A stretch of DNA of 64,000 bases, from assembly GCF_001636845.1 (NCBI RefSeq), contig NZ_LITT01000046.1, forward strand, positions 124,001-188,000, read 5' to 3'. The translations under genes were made by a program, and so were the position numbers. How positions within the stretch are numbered: position 1 is the first letter of the stretch; every line of letters starts with the position of its first letter. The DNA is from Clostridium ljungdahlii (GTDB lineage: Bacteria > Bacillota > Clostridia > Clostridiales > Clostridiaceae). Shown here in pieces: positions 9,879-19,097 of this stretch. A model generated the notes under the pieces. That model made no database searches, had not been told where the DNA came from, and saw only the letters and a list, made by a program, of their open reading frames with translations.

Positions 9879-11303
9879 CTACTCAAACGGAAGTAGTAAA
9901 TACCTTAGCACAAATAATACAGCAAGAACGTACACTATTGGACTGAGTTCTTTACCTCTACCAGTAGCTACTTTTACTATAGGATAGATGATCATTGCAA
10001 CTGCGATACCATTTGCTATACTATAACTAAAAGCCATTAATGAAATAGCAAAGAAACATGGTAATGCTTCTGTAAAATCACCAAAATCTATATTTTTGAT
10101 TACTCCCATCATTAAGGCACCTACTATAATAAGTGCTGGTGCTGTAGCCTGTGAAGGAACTACTCCAACAAGTCCTGAGAAGAATAATGAAAGAATAAAT
10201 AATATACCTACGGTTACTGCTGTGAGACCGGTTCTTCCTCCTGCTGTAACACCAGAGGTTGATTCAACATAGGTATTAACAGTACTTGTTCCGAAAAATG
10301 ACCCCGCAGTTGTTGCTACTGCATCACAGATAAGGGCTTTTTTAAGTCTTAAAACTTTACCGTTTTCATCTACCATTCCTGCTTTCGTGGCAGTTCCAAC
10401 AAGTGTTCCAATAGTATCAAAAAGGTCAACCAAACAAATTGTTATAACAACCATAACAAAACTCAAAATTGCTCCTGCTATAGAAGTACCTCCTTTTGAA
10501 AAAAGGCCTGAAAAATCAAAAGCTGCAAAAGTAGGAGCAAGAGAAGGTGGTGCACTAAAGATGTGTAAATTTGCAAGAGAAGTAACTTTAAGTGGTATAC
10601 CTATTATTGTAGTTAAAACAATACCTATAAGAATGGATCCTGTAACATTTCTTGCCATAAGTACACCAATTATTAAAACTCCTATTATGGTAAGCAATGT
10701 TCCTGGCTCTGCAAAATTACCAAAACCTACAAGTGTCGCCTTATTTGAAACTATTATTCCGCCGCTCTTCAAACCAATAAGAGCAATAAAAAGTCCTATA
10801 CCACCAGACATAGCATATTTTAAATTTTGGGGTATAGCATCAACAATTTTTTCTCGTATGGATGTAACTGTAATAATTATAAACAAAATACCTGAAGTCA
10901 GTACTGCAGTAAGAGCTTGATGCCAATTAAAACCTAATGTCAAACATACCGTGTAAGTAAAGAATGCGTTAAGACCCATACCTGGAGCTTGAGCAAAAGG
11001 TAAATTTGCATAGAACCCCATTATAAATGTTCCAACAGCAGCAGCTAGACAAGTAGCAACAAATACCGCTGATACGATAGGATCAGAACCTACATTAAAC
11101 TTTGAAGCTGCATCTCCAACTACACCTGCTGAATTCATACCTGCTATTCTGAGAACACTTGGATTAACAAATATTATATAGGCCATAGTAATAAAAGTAG
11201 TGAATCCAGCAAGGATTTCTGTCTTTACATTTGTGTTGTTGTCTTTTAACTTAAAGAATGATTCTAGAAATGAATTTTTCTGTCCATTAACTCTACTTTC
11301 CAT
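9879..11303 (-). CDS. NCS2-family purine permease (hypoxanthine/guanine/adenine type)
   Basis: This is a membrane transporter of 474 residues with about 12-14 hydrophobic segments. It belongs to the AzgA/PbuG/PbuO branch of NCS2, recognised by the N-terminal EILAGFTTFITMAYIIFVNP, by AQAPGMGLNAFFTYTVC, by CLVDLFDTIGTLVGTATKAG, and by FFGTSTVNTYVESTSGVTAGGRTG. The branch imports purine bases by proton symport. It lies 65 bases downstream of guanine deaminase and likely shares its transcript. Which base it prefers cannot be read from the sequence; adenine, guanine or hypoxanthine would all fit the neighbours. Confidence 0.9.
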   Translation of the reverse strand: MESRVNGQKNSFLESFFKLKDNNTNVKTEILAGFTTFITMAYIIFVNPSVLRIAGMNSAGVVGDAASKFNVGSDPIVSAVFVATCLAAAVGTFIMGFYANLPFAQAPGMGLNAFFTYTVCLTLGFNWHQALTAVLTSGILFIIITVTSIREKIVDAIPQNLKYAMSGGIGLFIALIGLKSGGIIVSNKATLVGFGNFAEPGTLLTIIGVLIIGVLMARNVTGSILIGIVLTTIIGIPLKVTSLANLHIFSAPPSLAPTFAAFDFSGLFSKGGTSIAGAILSFVMVVITICLVDLFDTIGTLVGTATKAGMVDENGKVLRLKKALICDAVATTAGSFFGTSTVNTYVESTSGVTAGGRTGLTAVTVGILFILSLFFSGLVGVVPSQATAPALIIVGALMMGVIKNIDFGDFTEALPCFFAISLMAFSYSIANGIAVAMIIYPIVKVATGRGKELSPIVYVLAVLFVLRYLLLPFE

Positions 11304-11368
11304 AAATTAACCCCCATTATAAAATTATTTAAAGTTCTCGAAACTTGTTAAGCTGAAGAACTTTATTT

Positions 11369-12652
11369 TTAATAACACTTAGGCTCTTTTATTTTTTTCC
11401 CAGCTACATATCTCTCTTTAATATTTCTGTCATCTCCAGTATAAATAAACTTTTGCAGCCTTTCTTCTATTGACAATTGTCTAAATATAGCTAAACTGCT
11501 GTCATCAATAACAAGAGCATCAAACTCATATCCTTCTTGAAAACTTCCTACTTTACCAAAAAATTTTCCTCCACCTTTTGTCGCCAGATAAAATAATTCT
11601 GCAGTACTAAAAGGCTTATCTACTTTACTGCTTTCAAGCCATTTTAACTTTGATACCTGAGCACTATTTACAATTACATTTGTCATTGACAAACTATGTC
11701 CTGCAGATATATCACTTCCAAGCCCTACAGGGATACCTCTTGTAATTAACCTTCTAATAGGTGCAATACCACTTGACAAATTGCAATTTGAATTAGGATT
11801 GTGGGCAATAAATATATTTTTTCTTTTCATCAATTCAATTTCATCTTCATCTACCAAAATACAATGAGCCATAATAGTAGGCACATCTCCAAACAATCCA
11901 GCGCTATCATATACCCTTGCATAGTTTTTACACTCTGGATGTAACTTTTTAACAAATCTAACCTCATCATTATTTTCACATAAATGTGACTGTACTGAGA
12001 CATTGTACTTTTTAGCTAAATTTCCTAAGCTCTTCAATAACTTCATACTGCAGCTTGGAACAAATCTAGGTGTAATTATAGGCTTTACAAGTTCATATTT
12101 TGTAGAATATTCCTTCAATATTTCTTCCGTATCATAGATTGAATCTTCTGTATTTTCTACCAAGTATTCTGGTGAATTTCTGTTCATATTTACTTTTCCC
12201 ACATATGCTGATAATCCTGACTCCGCAAATAAATCCATTAAAAGTTTTGTTGAATCTTTATGAATGGTTGCAAAAACACATGCCCTTGTGGTACCAAATC
12301 TCCACAAATCTCTTATTAAAGCTGAGTACACCTTTTTTGCATAGTTAATGTCTGCATATTTTGATTCCTCAGGAAAAGTATACTCTTGAAGCCATGGCAT
12401 AAGTTCTTTGTCAAGTCCTAATCCTAAGTTTCCATATTGTGATGCATGTAAATGCAAATCAACAAATCCTGGTATTATAATTGCATCTCCATAGTCTATA
12501 ACCCTTATCTTACTAAACTTTTCAGGAAGATTTTTATATACACCTTTAACGCACTTACCTTCGACTACAATATACCCATTTTCAAATACTTCAAACTTGC
12601 CAAAAGTTTTAGTAAAGATAATATTACCCTTAACAACATATATGCCCTCCAT
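11369..12652 (-). CDS. guaD: Guanine deaminase
   Basis: The protein converts guanine to xanthine and ammonia. The 427-residue amidohydrolase has the metal-binding GFVDLHLHASQY, a conserved HLCENNDEV, AHCILVDEDE, and the late metal aspartate in VGLGSDISAGHS. The pattern matches GuaD rather than the related SsnA or chlorohydrolases, although those remain the nearest alternatives. The ATG at 12652 has AAAGGGGGGC upstream. It heads a probable operon with the permease, and a promoter lies about 220 bases upstream, so the leader is long. Confidence 0.88.
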   Translation of the reverse strand: MEGIYVVKGNIIFTKTFGKFEVFENGYIVVEGKCVKGVYKNLPEKFSKIRVIDYGDAIIIPGFVDLHLHASQYGNLGLGLDKELMPWLQEYTFPEESKYADINYAKKVYSALIRDLWRFGTTRACVFATIHKDSTKLLMDLFAESGLSAYVGKVNMNRNSPEYLVENTEDSIYDTEEILKEYSTKYELVKPIITPRFVPSCSMKLLKSLGNLAKKYNVSVQSHLCENNDEVRFVKKLHPECKNYARVYDSAGLFGDVPTIMAHCILVDEDEIELMKRKNIFIAHNPNSNCNLSSGIAPIRRLITRGIPVGLGSDISAGHSLSMTNVIVNSAQVSKLKWLESSKVDKPFSTAELFYLATKGGGKFFGKVGSFQEGYEFDALVIDDSSLAIFRQLSIEERLQKFIYTGDDRNIKERYVAGKKIKEPKCY

Positions 12653-12858
12653 TAAGTTTGCCCCCTTTTAAGTTATTGTAATTTTTGCATTTAAAGATTA
12701 GAAATAGAAATTTAAATAAGATATTAATACATTATTATTAAAAATGATTGTAAATTAGAATACTGAAGAGTTAAATATGATATAATCTATACTTAAATAA
12801 GTTAATTTAATATATCGTAAAATATAATATGTGATTGTATAGTATTGTTTTTGCTTAT

Positions 12859-12872
12859 ACTAACTAGTTAGT
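12859..12872. promoter_or_regulatory. Perfect 14-bp palindrome, candidate operator
   Basis: ACTAACTAGTTAGT is identical on both strands. It begins a few bases downstream of the -10 box of the guanine deaminase promoter, covering the expected transcription start. Location and symmetry are typical for a TetR-type repressor site. The TetR gene at 7257-7844 is the nearest candidate. No second copy was seen in the window. Confidence 0.5.
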
Positions 12873-12880
12873 CCACTTTT

Positions 12881-12909
12881 ATTATAATTCCCAATTATAC
12901 TTATGTCAA
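12881..12909 (-). promoter_or_regulatory. Sigma-A promoter for guaD and purine permease
   Basis: On the minus strand TTGACA (12909-12904) and TATAAT (12886-12881) are perfect consensus boxes separated by exactly 17 bases. Transcription would run towards guaD, whose start codon is at 12652, leaving a leader of about 220 bases. No purine riboswitch core was recognised in that leader. Confidence 0.8.
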
Positions 12910-12974
12910 TATATATTAATTTTGTAATAATATATTATAAAATTAGGTAAAAATTATATAGGTCTTCTATATGG

Positions 12975-13102
12975 AAAATAAACTTATACGCAGAAATTTT
13001 TTACAATAATGAAGCCCATTTAAATATTTTTCATTTGGACCTATCAAAATATTTAACTGGGCTGAAGGTTGTAAAAATATTCGGAGTATAAGTTTATTTT
13101 TT
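12975..13102. repeat. Palindromic element family 2, copy 1
   Basis: The outer arms AAATAAACTTATACGCAGAA and its near complement in TTCGGAGTATAAGTTTATTT pair, as do TTACAAT/GTTGTAA and the inner GCCCATTTAAATATTTT/AAAATATTTAACTGGGC. A second copy at 37612-37836 has the same layout with changed but still paired inner bases (GTAC/GTAC for GCCC/GGGC). It lies just after the sigma-54 regulator gene and may end that transcript. Confidence 0.7.
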
Positions 13103-13124
13103 GCTTGATAACCCTATATTTCTT

Positions 13125-15020
13125 TCACATTTCTATTTTATATTTTTTAATCTTGCTGTACAAAGTATTTCTCCTAATTCCCAATGCTGCTGCCGAATGA
13201 GTTATATTTCCCTTAAACTTTTTCAACACCTTTACTAAATGTTCCCTTTCCACGTAATCCAATTTTAAGCAATCTTCATTAATATTTACAAGTACATCAT
13301 TATTACAACTTTCTTCTGAAAAATAACCTGCAGGTACAGATTCAGTATTTATAATTAACTCCACTACATTTTCCAATTCCCTTATGTTTCCAGGCCAACT
13401 GTAGTTAATCATTTTTTGTAAATATTCTCCTGGTATAATTGGTTGTTTCTTATTTAATTTTTGTGATATATTCTCGACAAAATATTGAATAAGAAGCGGT
13501 ATATCCTTTTTTCTTTCTCTAAGTGATGGTAAATATAAAGGCAGTACATTTAATCTATAATATAAGTCTTTTCTAAACCTTCCACGCTCCACTTCTTTTT
13601 TTAAATCTCTGTTCGTGACAGCTACAATCCTAACATCCACAGGTATAGATTTTGAGCTCCCAATTTTCGTTATTACGCCTTCCTGTACAACTCTTAGAAG
13701 CTTTGTCTGCATATCAAGAGGCATTTCTCCAATTTCATCCAGCATTATAGTTCCGCCATCTGCCAACTCAAATTTTCCAAGGTTTCCACCCTTTTTAGCA
13801 CCTGTAAAAGCTCCTTCTTCATATCCAAAAAGTTCTGACTCTATAAGTTGTTTAGGAATAGCACCGCAATTTAAAGCTATAAACGGTCCATCTACTCTAC
13901 TACTGTAATTATGAATAGATTGTGCAAATACCTCTTTTCCTGTACCGCTTTCTCCCATTATAAGTATAGTTGATTTACTATCTGAAATCTTTTTAGCATA
14001 CTCTATTATTCTCATAAAGCTTTCATCTTGGCCAATTATTTTATCAAAAGTATAGTAAGCCTGACCATCATTTCTTTTTTTTACTATTTTGATTTCTTCA
14101 AAAACATATACTATCTCAATGTTATCATCTTCACAGTTATATATAGAACTGGTAGTTAGTTGATATCTAGTTTTATTTCTCACAGCCACTATGTTTGTTT
14201 CTTTTGAAGTACCTTGTCCTAAATATATGGACGTCTTTATATCATTCCAGTTTTCTATAATATCTTCCATTTTATCTGCTTCTAACGTATTACCTCTTAT
14301 ACCAAACATATCTTGTGCTTTTTTATTGCAAATTTTTATTTTTCCATTTACATCGGAAGTTATTATAGCAACGGGGCTTGAATTAAATATATTTTTTATA
14401 TGCTTGTAATTCATATTTTGAATCTTATTGCATTCCTTTACTTTAAGCATTTCTTCTATGGCATTTGACGCTGCTATAACCATTCCAAGGGTATGAGAAT
14501 GTACAAATTCAGCATACCCAGTAAGATTCAATACACCTATAAGTCTTCCTTTACTATCTTTTATAGGTGCTGCAGAACACGTCCATTTGTGGTATGCTCT
14601 AATAAAATGATCATCTCTAGAAATTTGAACTGGCATTTTAGTGCTTATAACCATACTCATAGAGTTAGTTCCAATGTTTTCTTCATTCATAAAAGCCCCT
14701 GGTACCATTTTTAAAGAAAAAGCTTTCGAAAGTATTTTTTCATCTCCCAAGGCATTTAATATACACCCTTCTCCATCTGTAAGTAAAACAAAAAAATTAA
14801 ATCCCTTTACAAAATTAATTAGCTGCTCCATATAAGGTGCCGCGGTCAATATTAAATTTCTGTTAGCTGCAAATCTTTTCTGTAATTCATTATCATATAA
14901 AATTTTTTTACTAAAAACTTGGTGTGAATCAATACCGAACTTTTTACATCTTTCATGCGAAAGTTCTACATCCGTTTTATATAAAACTTCATTATCTAAT
15001 TTAGAAGTAACTGTATTCAC
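13125..15020 (-). CDS. Sigma-54-dependent activator, AcoR-like (cluster copy 1)
   Basis: This is a bacterial enhancer-binding protein of 631 residues. In order it has an N-terminal GAF-like sensor, a PAS domain (about residues 200-310, NSSPVAIITSDVNGKI), a central AAA+ domain with Walker A GESGTGKE, the sigma-54 contact GAFTGAKKGG and LDEIGEM, and a C-terminal Fis-type helix-turn-helix (ALGIRRNTLYSKIKKY). I chose the GTG at 15020 because GGGGGG lies 7 bases upstream, and the paralogue at 25688-27586 starts with ATG at the same alignment point. It probably senses an aldehyde-related signal and activates the aldehyde oxidoreductase promoter; that role is inferred from position and domain type. 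Confidence 0.88.
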   Translation of the reverse strand: MNTVTSKLDNEVLYKTDVELSHERCKKFGIDSHQVFSKKILYDNELQKRFAANRNLILTAAPYMEQLINFVKGFNFFVLLTDGEGCILNALGDEKILSKAFSLKMVPGAFMNEENIGTNSMSMVISTKMPVQISRDDHFIRAYHKWTCSAAPIKDSKGRLIGVLNLTGYAEFVHSHTLGMVIAASNAIEEMLKVKECNKIQNMNYKHIKNIFNSSPVAIITSDVNGKIKICNKKAQDMFGIRGNTLEADKMEDIIENWNDIKTSIYLGQGTSKETNIVAVRNKTRYQLTTSSIYNCEDDNIEIVYVFEEIKIVKKRNDGQAYYTFDKIIGQDESFMRIIEYAKKISDSKSTILIMGESGTGKEVFAQSIHNYSSRVDGPFIALNCGAIPKQLIESELFGYEEGAFTGAKKGGNLGKFELADGGTIMLDEIGEMPLDMQTKLLRVVQEGVITKIGSSKSIPVDVRIVAVTNRDLKKEVERGRFRKDLYYRLNVLPLYLPSLRERKKDIPLLIQYFVENISQKLNKKQPIIPGEYLQKMINYSWPGNIRELENVVELIINTESVPAGYFSEESCNNDVLVNINEDCLKLDYVEREHLVKVLKKFKGNITHSAAALGIRRNTLYSKIKKYKIEM

Positions 15021-15034
15021 TATAATCCCCCCCA

Positions 15035-15621
15035 TTATAATAACAATTTCCAATTCCACTTCCCATTACTAAAGGAAAGCTCATTTATACACCCATAGGG
15101 TTGATTTATTTTAAATATGTCCTGCATAGATATTGATAAAATATTCTTTAGTATGACTCTATTAACTCCTGCATGGGAAATTATAATTATATTACCACTA
15201 GTGCTATTTATAATAGATTCAAAAGCAGGGATAACTCTTTTCTCAAGATTTTTAAAACTTTCTCCCCCTGTTGGTACAAAACCTCCTATATCTTCTCCTC
15301 TATTTTTAAACTGCTCTGGTAAAGAACTCTTAATAAAACTAAAAGTTTTTCCTTCCCATTCTCCCATATTTATTTCCATTAACTCATTTACTATAATTTT
15401 TTCTATATTTCTATCTTCTAAAATTATATGTGCTGTTTCAACACATCTTTTTAGAGGACTTAAATATACTTTCTCTATGTTTATTTTTTCAAAAAACTTT
15501 TTAGCTTTAGTACTTGTAAAGTACCTTCTTCATTTAAAGGTATATCTGTTATTCCTATGTAACGTTTCTCATTGCCTACATTTATTTTACCATGTCTTAT
15601 TAAATATATTTTTCTACTCAT
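15035..15621 (-). pseudogene. Histidine phosphatase family protein, frameshifted
   Basis: The reading frame starts at 15621, overlapping the nucleotidyltransferase gene by 8 bases, with the phosphatase signature IYLIRHGK. After EEGTLQV it leaves frame and stops; the rest (AKKFFEKINIEKVYLSPLKR, then EWEGKTF and the second catalytic HAGVNR) continues in another frame to 15035. One base is missing near 15510-15520. The intact family is cobalamin-phosphatase or phosphoglycerate-mutase-like, and is common in these aldehyde oxidoreductase clusters. A relic of its last 50 bases remains in copy 2 near 27605-27650. Confidence 0.75.
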
Positions 15622-16720
15622 AACTAAAATCTTTCCCCAATACACTCTTTATCTTTTTTTCAATTTTTCTGGCTTCCCCAAACCTTTTTCTCACTTTGTT
15701 TAATGCTTCAGGATTATTTGAAAATTTTGAAGAATATTCAGAAAATCTTTTTTCTAATCCTACTAATTCATCTTCCTGAACAACTTTATCTGCCAAGTAC
15801 AGTAGTTCTCCTTCTGTAATATTATCTTCTTCATTTACCTCTATATCCATGTGAGTTGCTATTATTTTAGCTATATTCGGGTAACCCAAGTCACTTAATA
15901 TTTTTGCCCCTTCTTTAGCATGATTTTTTTCTTTTCTAGCCAAATCATGCAAAAGTCCTGCAGCTAACATTGTATTCTTATTGAAATTATATTCTTTACT
16001 ATTTAACTTATTTAAAACATTTAGAGCTATTTCTGATACCTTATTACTATGTCTCCTTATATTACAAGGTACACCATATAAGTCTAAAATGCAATAACAT
16101 TCTTCCAAATTAGGTGCTTTTAAATAGAAATATTCTAATAACTTTTTATAGTCTTCTTTAATATCCATATCCATCAATATTCCCTGATCTGGAACCGAAA
16201 CTCTTATAGAATCATTGTCAAACTTTTGAAGTATTCTCTTCAGTCCCCCTTCACCATCACTTTTCATTATTTCTGATCTATATTTACAATCTATAAAGGG
16301 TGGATGCCCTGATTTTTCATTAAACTTGGGATATATAATACCCTTACCACATTCCATATATTTATCTTTTAACATATTTACAGTATGTGTTTTTATGAGA
16401 GGTATATCTACAGGATTCATAAAAAAGCCTTTTACATCCTCTTGTAATACTTCCATACCCTTTACTATGGAAGAAAACATACCTTTTGAATAATCTTCAT
16501 TTTTTACCCACTTAACTCCTAAGTCTTTAATTACATCTATTACTTCATTTTGTCTGTGGCCTACTATTACTACAATATCATCAATTTTTGAAGCCTTAAA
16601 TGTATTTATTAGCATTTCCACTGCAGTACATTCTCCAAATTTCAAAAGTGGTTTAAAGTCTCCCATCCTTGAAGAATATCCTGCTGAAATGATAATGGCC
16701 CCTAATTTATCTTTTTCCAT
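15614..16720 (-). CDS. Molybdenum cofactor nucleotidyltransferase with HD domain (DVU_1551-type)
   Basis: The 368-residue protein has an N-terminal MocA/MobA transferase domain (IIISAGYSSRMGDFKPLLKF, FFMNPVDIPL at about residue 95, SGHPPFI). It has a C-terminal HD hydrolase domain (AAGLLHDLARKEKNH, about residues 238-252). The transferase part would load a nucleotide, probably CMP, onto molybdopterin for the aldehyde oxidoreductase. The HD part is a putative phosphohydrolase of unknown role. It overlaps XdhC by 14 bases. The family link to the Desulfovibrio DVU_1551 gene is from memory of that cluster. Only a scar of its start remains in copy 2. Confidence 0.85.
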   Translation of the reverse strand: MEKDKLGAIIISAGYSSRMGDFKPLLKFGECTAVEMLINTFKASKIDDIVVIVGHRQNEVIDVIKDLGVKWVKNEDYSKGMFSSIVKGMEVLQEDVKGFFMNPVDIPLIKTHTVNMLKDKYMECGKGIIYPKFNEKSGHPPFIDCKYRSEIMKSDGEGGLKRILQKFDNDSIRVSVPDQGILMDMDIKEDYKKLLEYFYLKAPNLEECYCILDLYGVPCNIRRHSNKVSEIALNVLNKLNSKEYNFNKNTMLAAGLLHDLARKEKNHAKEGAKILSDLGYPNIAKIIATHMDIEVNEEDNITEGELLYLADKVVQEDELVGLEKRFSEYSSKFSNNPEALNKVRKRFGEARKIEKKIKSVLGKDFSYE

Positions 16721-17765
16721 TAAAAGTCTCCCTTTTTACTTTTATTAGTTCTGCCACAACACTTATTGCTATTTCTTCAGGAGTTTGTGCATATATAGAA
16801 ACACCTATAGGACTATGTACCCTTCTCAAATCTTCCTCTGTATATCCTTCATCCAAAAGACTCTCATAAACGAACTTTCTTTTGCTCTTGCTTCCTATCA
16901 TCCCTATATACTTTGCATTAGTCTTAAGCATCTGCCCTAATACTTCCTTGTCATAAGCATGGCCTCTTGTAACTATTACTATATAACTATTACTATCTAC
17001 TTTTATATATTTAAGAATATTTTCAAAAGAAGGAATTGCTTTTACTTCTTCTACATCTTTAAACCTTTCCCTATTTGCAAATTCCTGTCTATCATCTATA
17101 ATAACAATGTCAAAATCTAGACTTTTAGCTACTTCTGCAATTTTTTGTGCTACATGTCCCGCACCTATTACATATATGGTTTGAGTATTTAAAACAGGTT
17201 CTATTAAATAATGTTCCTCTTCTATATCAGTATACTGCATAGTAACATTTTTAAAATTTTCTCTTATTTTTCTAATTATGTGCTGAACTTTCTCATCCTC
17301 TTTTCCATAAAATGATGCCTCACTGCAAATCCATTTATCCGTACCCTTTATGCTTTTTCTTTCTTCAGGTATTCTAGTTATAATAGCAAAATTATCACCT
17401 TTTCTCTTCAGCTTCTGCACATTTTTATACATTTCCACCATGTCACTGTCTTTATAATCTACATACTCCAGAAGCAATTTAAGATCTCCACCACATGCAG
17501 CACCTAAAGCCTCTGCACCTTCATTTGTAAGTGAACAATTTTTAATTATATAAGCCCCATTTTCAAATATCCTTGAAGATAATTTTATGGCCAATGCCTC
17601 AAATATGCCTCCACCTATAGTTCCTATAATAGAAAAATCCCTTTTTATAATCATCTTGGTGCCTTCTTCTCTAGGTGCAGATCCAGATTTTTCTAGAATA
17701 GTGGCCAAAACAAAATCTTCTTTTTTATCTAGAAGATTATTTATCACCTCATATATATCTTCCAC
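16707..17765 (-). CDS. XdhC-family molybdenum hydroxylase maturation factor, copy 1
   Basis: XdhC-type proteins bind the molybdenum cofactor and help insert its terminal sulfur before it enters a hydroxylase. The N-terminal XdhC/CoxI domain has KSGSAPREEGTKM and GTIGGGIFE, and GAACGGDLK follows at about residue 100. The C-terminal Rossmann domain has VIGAGHVAQKIAE, VIVTRGHAYD and IGMIGSKSKR. The GTG at 17765 is preferred, giving 352 residues, because GGAGGGG lies 6 bases before it and it aligns with the ATG of the copy at 27690-28769. The upstream gene ends 2 bases earlier. Confidence 0.88.
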   Translation of the reverse strand: MEDIYEVINNLLDKKEDFVLATILEKSGSAPREEGTKMIIKRDFSIIGTIGGGIFEALAIKLSSRIFENGAYIIKNCSLTNEGAEALGAACGGDLKLLLEYVDYKDSDMVEMYKNVQKLKRKGDNFAIITRIPEERKSIKGTDKWICSEASFYGKEDEKVQHIIRKIRENFKNVTMQYTDIEEEHYLIEPVLNTQTIYVIGAGHVAQKIAEVAKSLDFDIVIIDDRQEFANRERFKDVEEVKAIPSFENILKYIKVDSNSYIVIVTRGHAYDKEVLGQMLKTNAKYIGMIGSKSKRKFVYESLLDEGYTEEDLRRVHSPIGVSIYAQTPEEIAISVVAELIKVKRETFNGKR

Positions 17766-17767
17766 AT

Positions 17768-19081
17768 TTATCCCCTCCATCTATAATCATGTATTTTTCT
17801 CTTTACCATACTATTTTTTATTTCTGTATTTTTTTTCATATAACCTAATACAATTTCCAAAGTTCCATCAATTAATGCTTCCCTTACTGATGGAATTTTT
17901 TCTACACTATCTTTAATATGTCCTTTTAATTTGTAAAAATCCTCTTTCTCTTTTACAGCAATATCTATATACAGAATATTTTTCTTTTCAATATAAACAT
18001 TATAATTTATTACCTCTTCAAAAGACAAGATTATTTCATCCAAATCTCTCATAGATAGGAATTTATTTTTACCTATTACAATTTTATTTTCCATCCTTCC
18101 ATGAACTCTTTCCATAGTCTTTAAAAAAGTACCACAAGCACACAAATCTGCTTTAAAACACCCTATATCACCTGTTTTATATCTTATTAAAGGCATTCCT
18201 TCTCTTGTAAGAGTTGTAAATACTATCTCACCATACTCTCCATCTTTTACTATTTTGCCTGTAAGTGGATTTATTACTTCAAAATACAGATCATTTTCTC
18301 TCATATGGTAGCCACTTAAAGCCTCGCATTCTACTCCTCCTCCATACCCCATTTCCGTCATGCCATAGTGTGTAAAAACTTTACAGTTAAATTTATGTGT
18401 AATTTCTCTTATTAATGTTTCTGGCACATAATCAGCACTTAGAAGAATTTTTTTTATACTGGCTTTAAATGTTTCAGATTCCACTCTGGAAAAATACAGT
18501 ACCTGCAGTGGAATCCCAACTATACAATCTATACCTTTTTCCTTTATAAATTCTGCAGTATCCTTAGGATTTACAAGTACACCTTGAACATAACATGTTA
18601 TATCTATATCCTTTAGCGCTTTTTTTAGTAAGTCTCCTATACTGCCATGACTATTTCCTGGTAAAAGCACCAATACTCTGTCATTTTTATTTACAATACA
18701 CTGCATGCCATATTTAAAAAATTCTACAGTAAGATCTAAGTCCTTTTCCGTAAAATATATTCTTTTTTCTTCTCCACTTGTTCCCGAAGTTCTTAACGTT
18801 ACTATCCTCGCAATATCTCTTTGAGGTACGCATAAAAAATTATTTGAGTTTTCTTTTATATGTTCTGGCAATGTAAAAGGAATTTTTTCAAAATATTTAA
18901 GGGATTTTATATCATTTTCCTCAATATTTTTTAAATATTCCTTATAAAACTTACTATATTTTTTTCCATAATCTATAACTTTTCTTATTTTATTTAACTG
19001 ATAATTTTCTAAAGCTTCTCTATTTTTTTCCTTTATCCCCGTTTTATCCACTATCCATGCTTCAAGTGGTGTCAGCTTCAT
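17768..19081 (-). CDS. AMP-dependent CoA-ligase-like protein (DVU_1553-type, PaaK-like)
   Basis: This is an adenylate-forming enzyme of 437 residues. The phosphate-binding loop is TLRTSGTSGEEKRI (about residue 95); later motifs are HYGMTEMGYGGG and the C-terminal domain after TGDIGCF. It resembles phenylacetate-CoA ligase but is shorter. It is found in aldehyde oxidoreductase clusters, and its actual acyl substrate is unknown. I chose the ATG at 19081 with GGGGGAGAGGG upstream; the longer reading MWIYRNCGV comes from the radical SAM relic next door. About 35 bases of its 3' end survive in copy 2 at 28785-28820. Confidence 0.82.
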   Translation of the reverse strand: MKLTPLEAWIVDKTGIKEKNREALENYQLNKIRKVIDYGKKYSKFYKEYLKNIEENDIKSLKYFEKIPFTLPEHIKENSNNFLCVPQRDIARIVTLRTSGTSGEEKRIYFTEKDLDLTVEFFKYGMQCIVNKNDRVLVLLPGNSHGSIGDLLKKALKDIDITCYVQGVLVNPKDTAEFIKEKGIDCIVGIPLQVLYFSRVESETFKASIKKILLSADYVPETLIREITHKFNCKVFTHYGMTEMGYGGGVECEALSGYHMRENDLYFEVINPLTGKIVKDGEYGEIVFTTLTREGMPLIRYKTGDIGCFKADLCACGTFLKTMERVHGRMENKIVIGKNKFLSMRDLDEIILSFEEVINYNVYIEKKNILYIDIAVKEKEDFYKLKGHIKDSVEKIPSVREALIDGTLEIVLGYMKKNTEIKNSMVKRKIHDYRWRG

Positions 19082-19097
19082 TTTGCCCTCTCCCCCT

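Noticed and set aside
10387-10920. Plus-strand reading frame of 177 codons opposite the purine permease
   Set aside because: It lies wholly inside a well-supported membrane transporter gene on the other strand and has no recognisable domain or RBS.
12653-12880. Possible purine riboswitch in the long guaD leader
   Set aside because: None of the conserved purine aptamer loop or junction sequences could be found on the minus strand.
15117-15623. Plus-strand reading frame of 168 codons opposite the phosphatase relic
   Set aside because: It is opposite a recognisable though frameshifted phosphatase and has low-complexity hydrophobic composition typical of a shadow frame.
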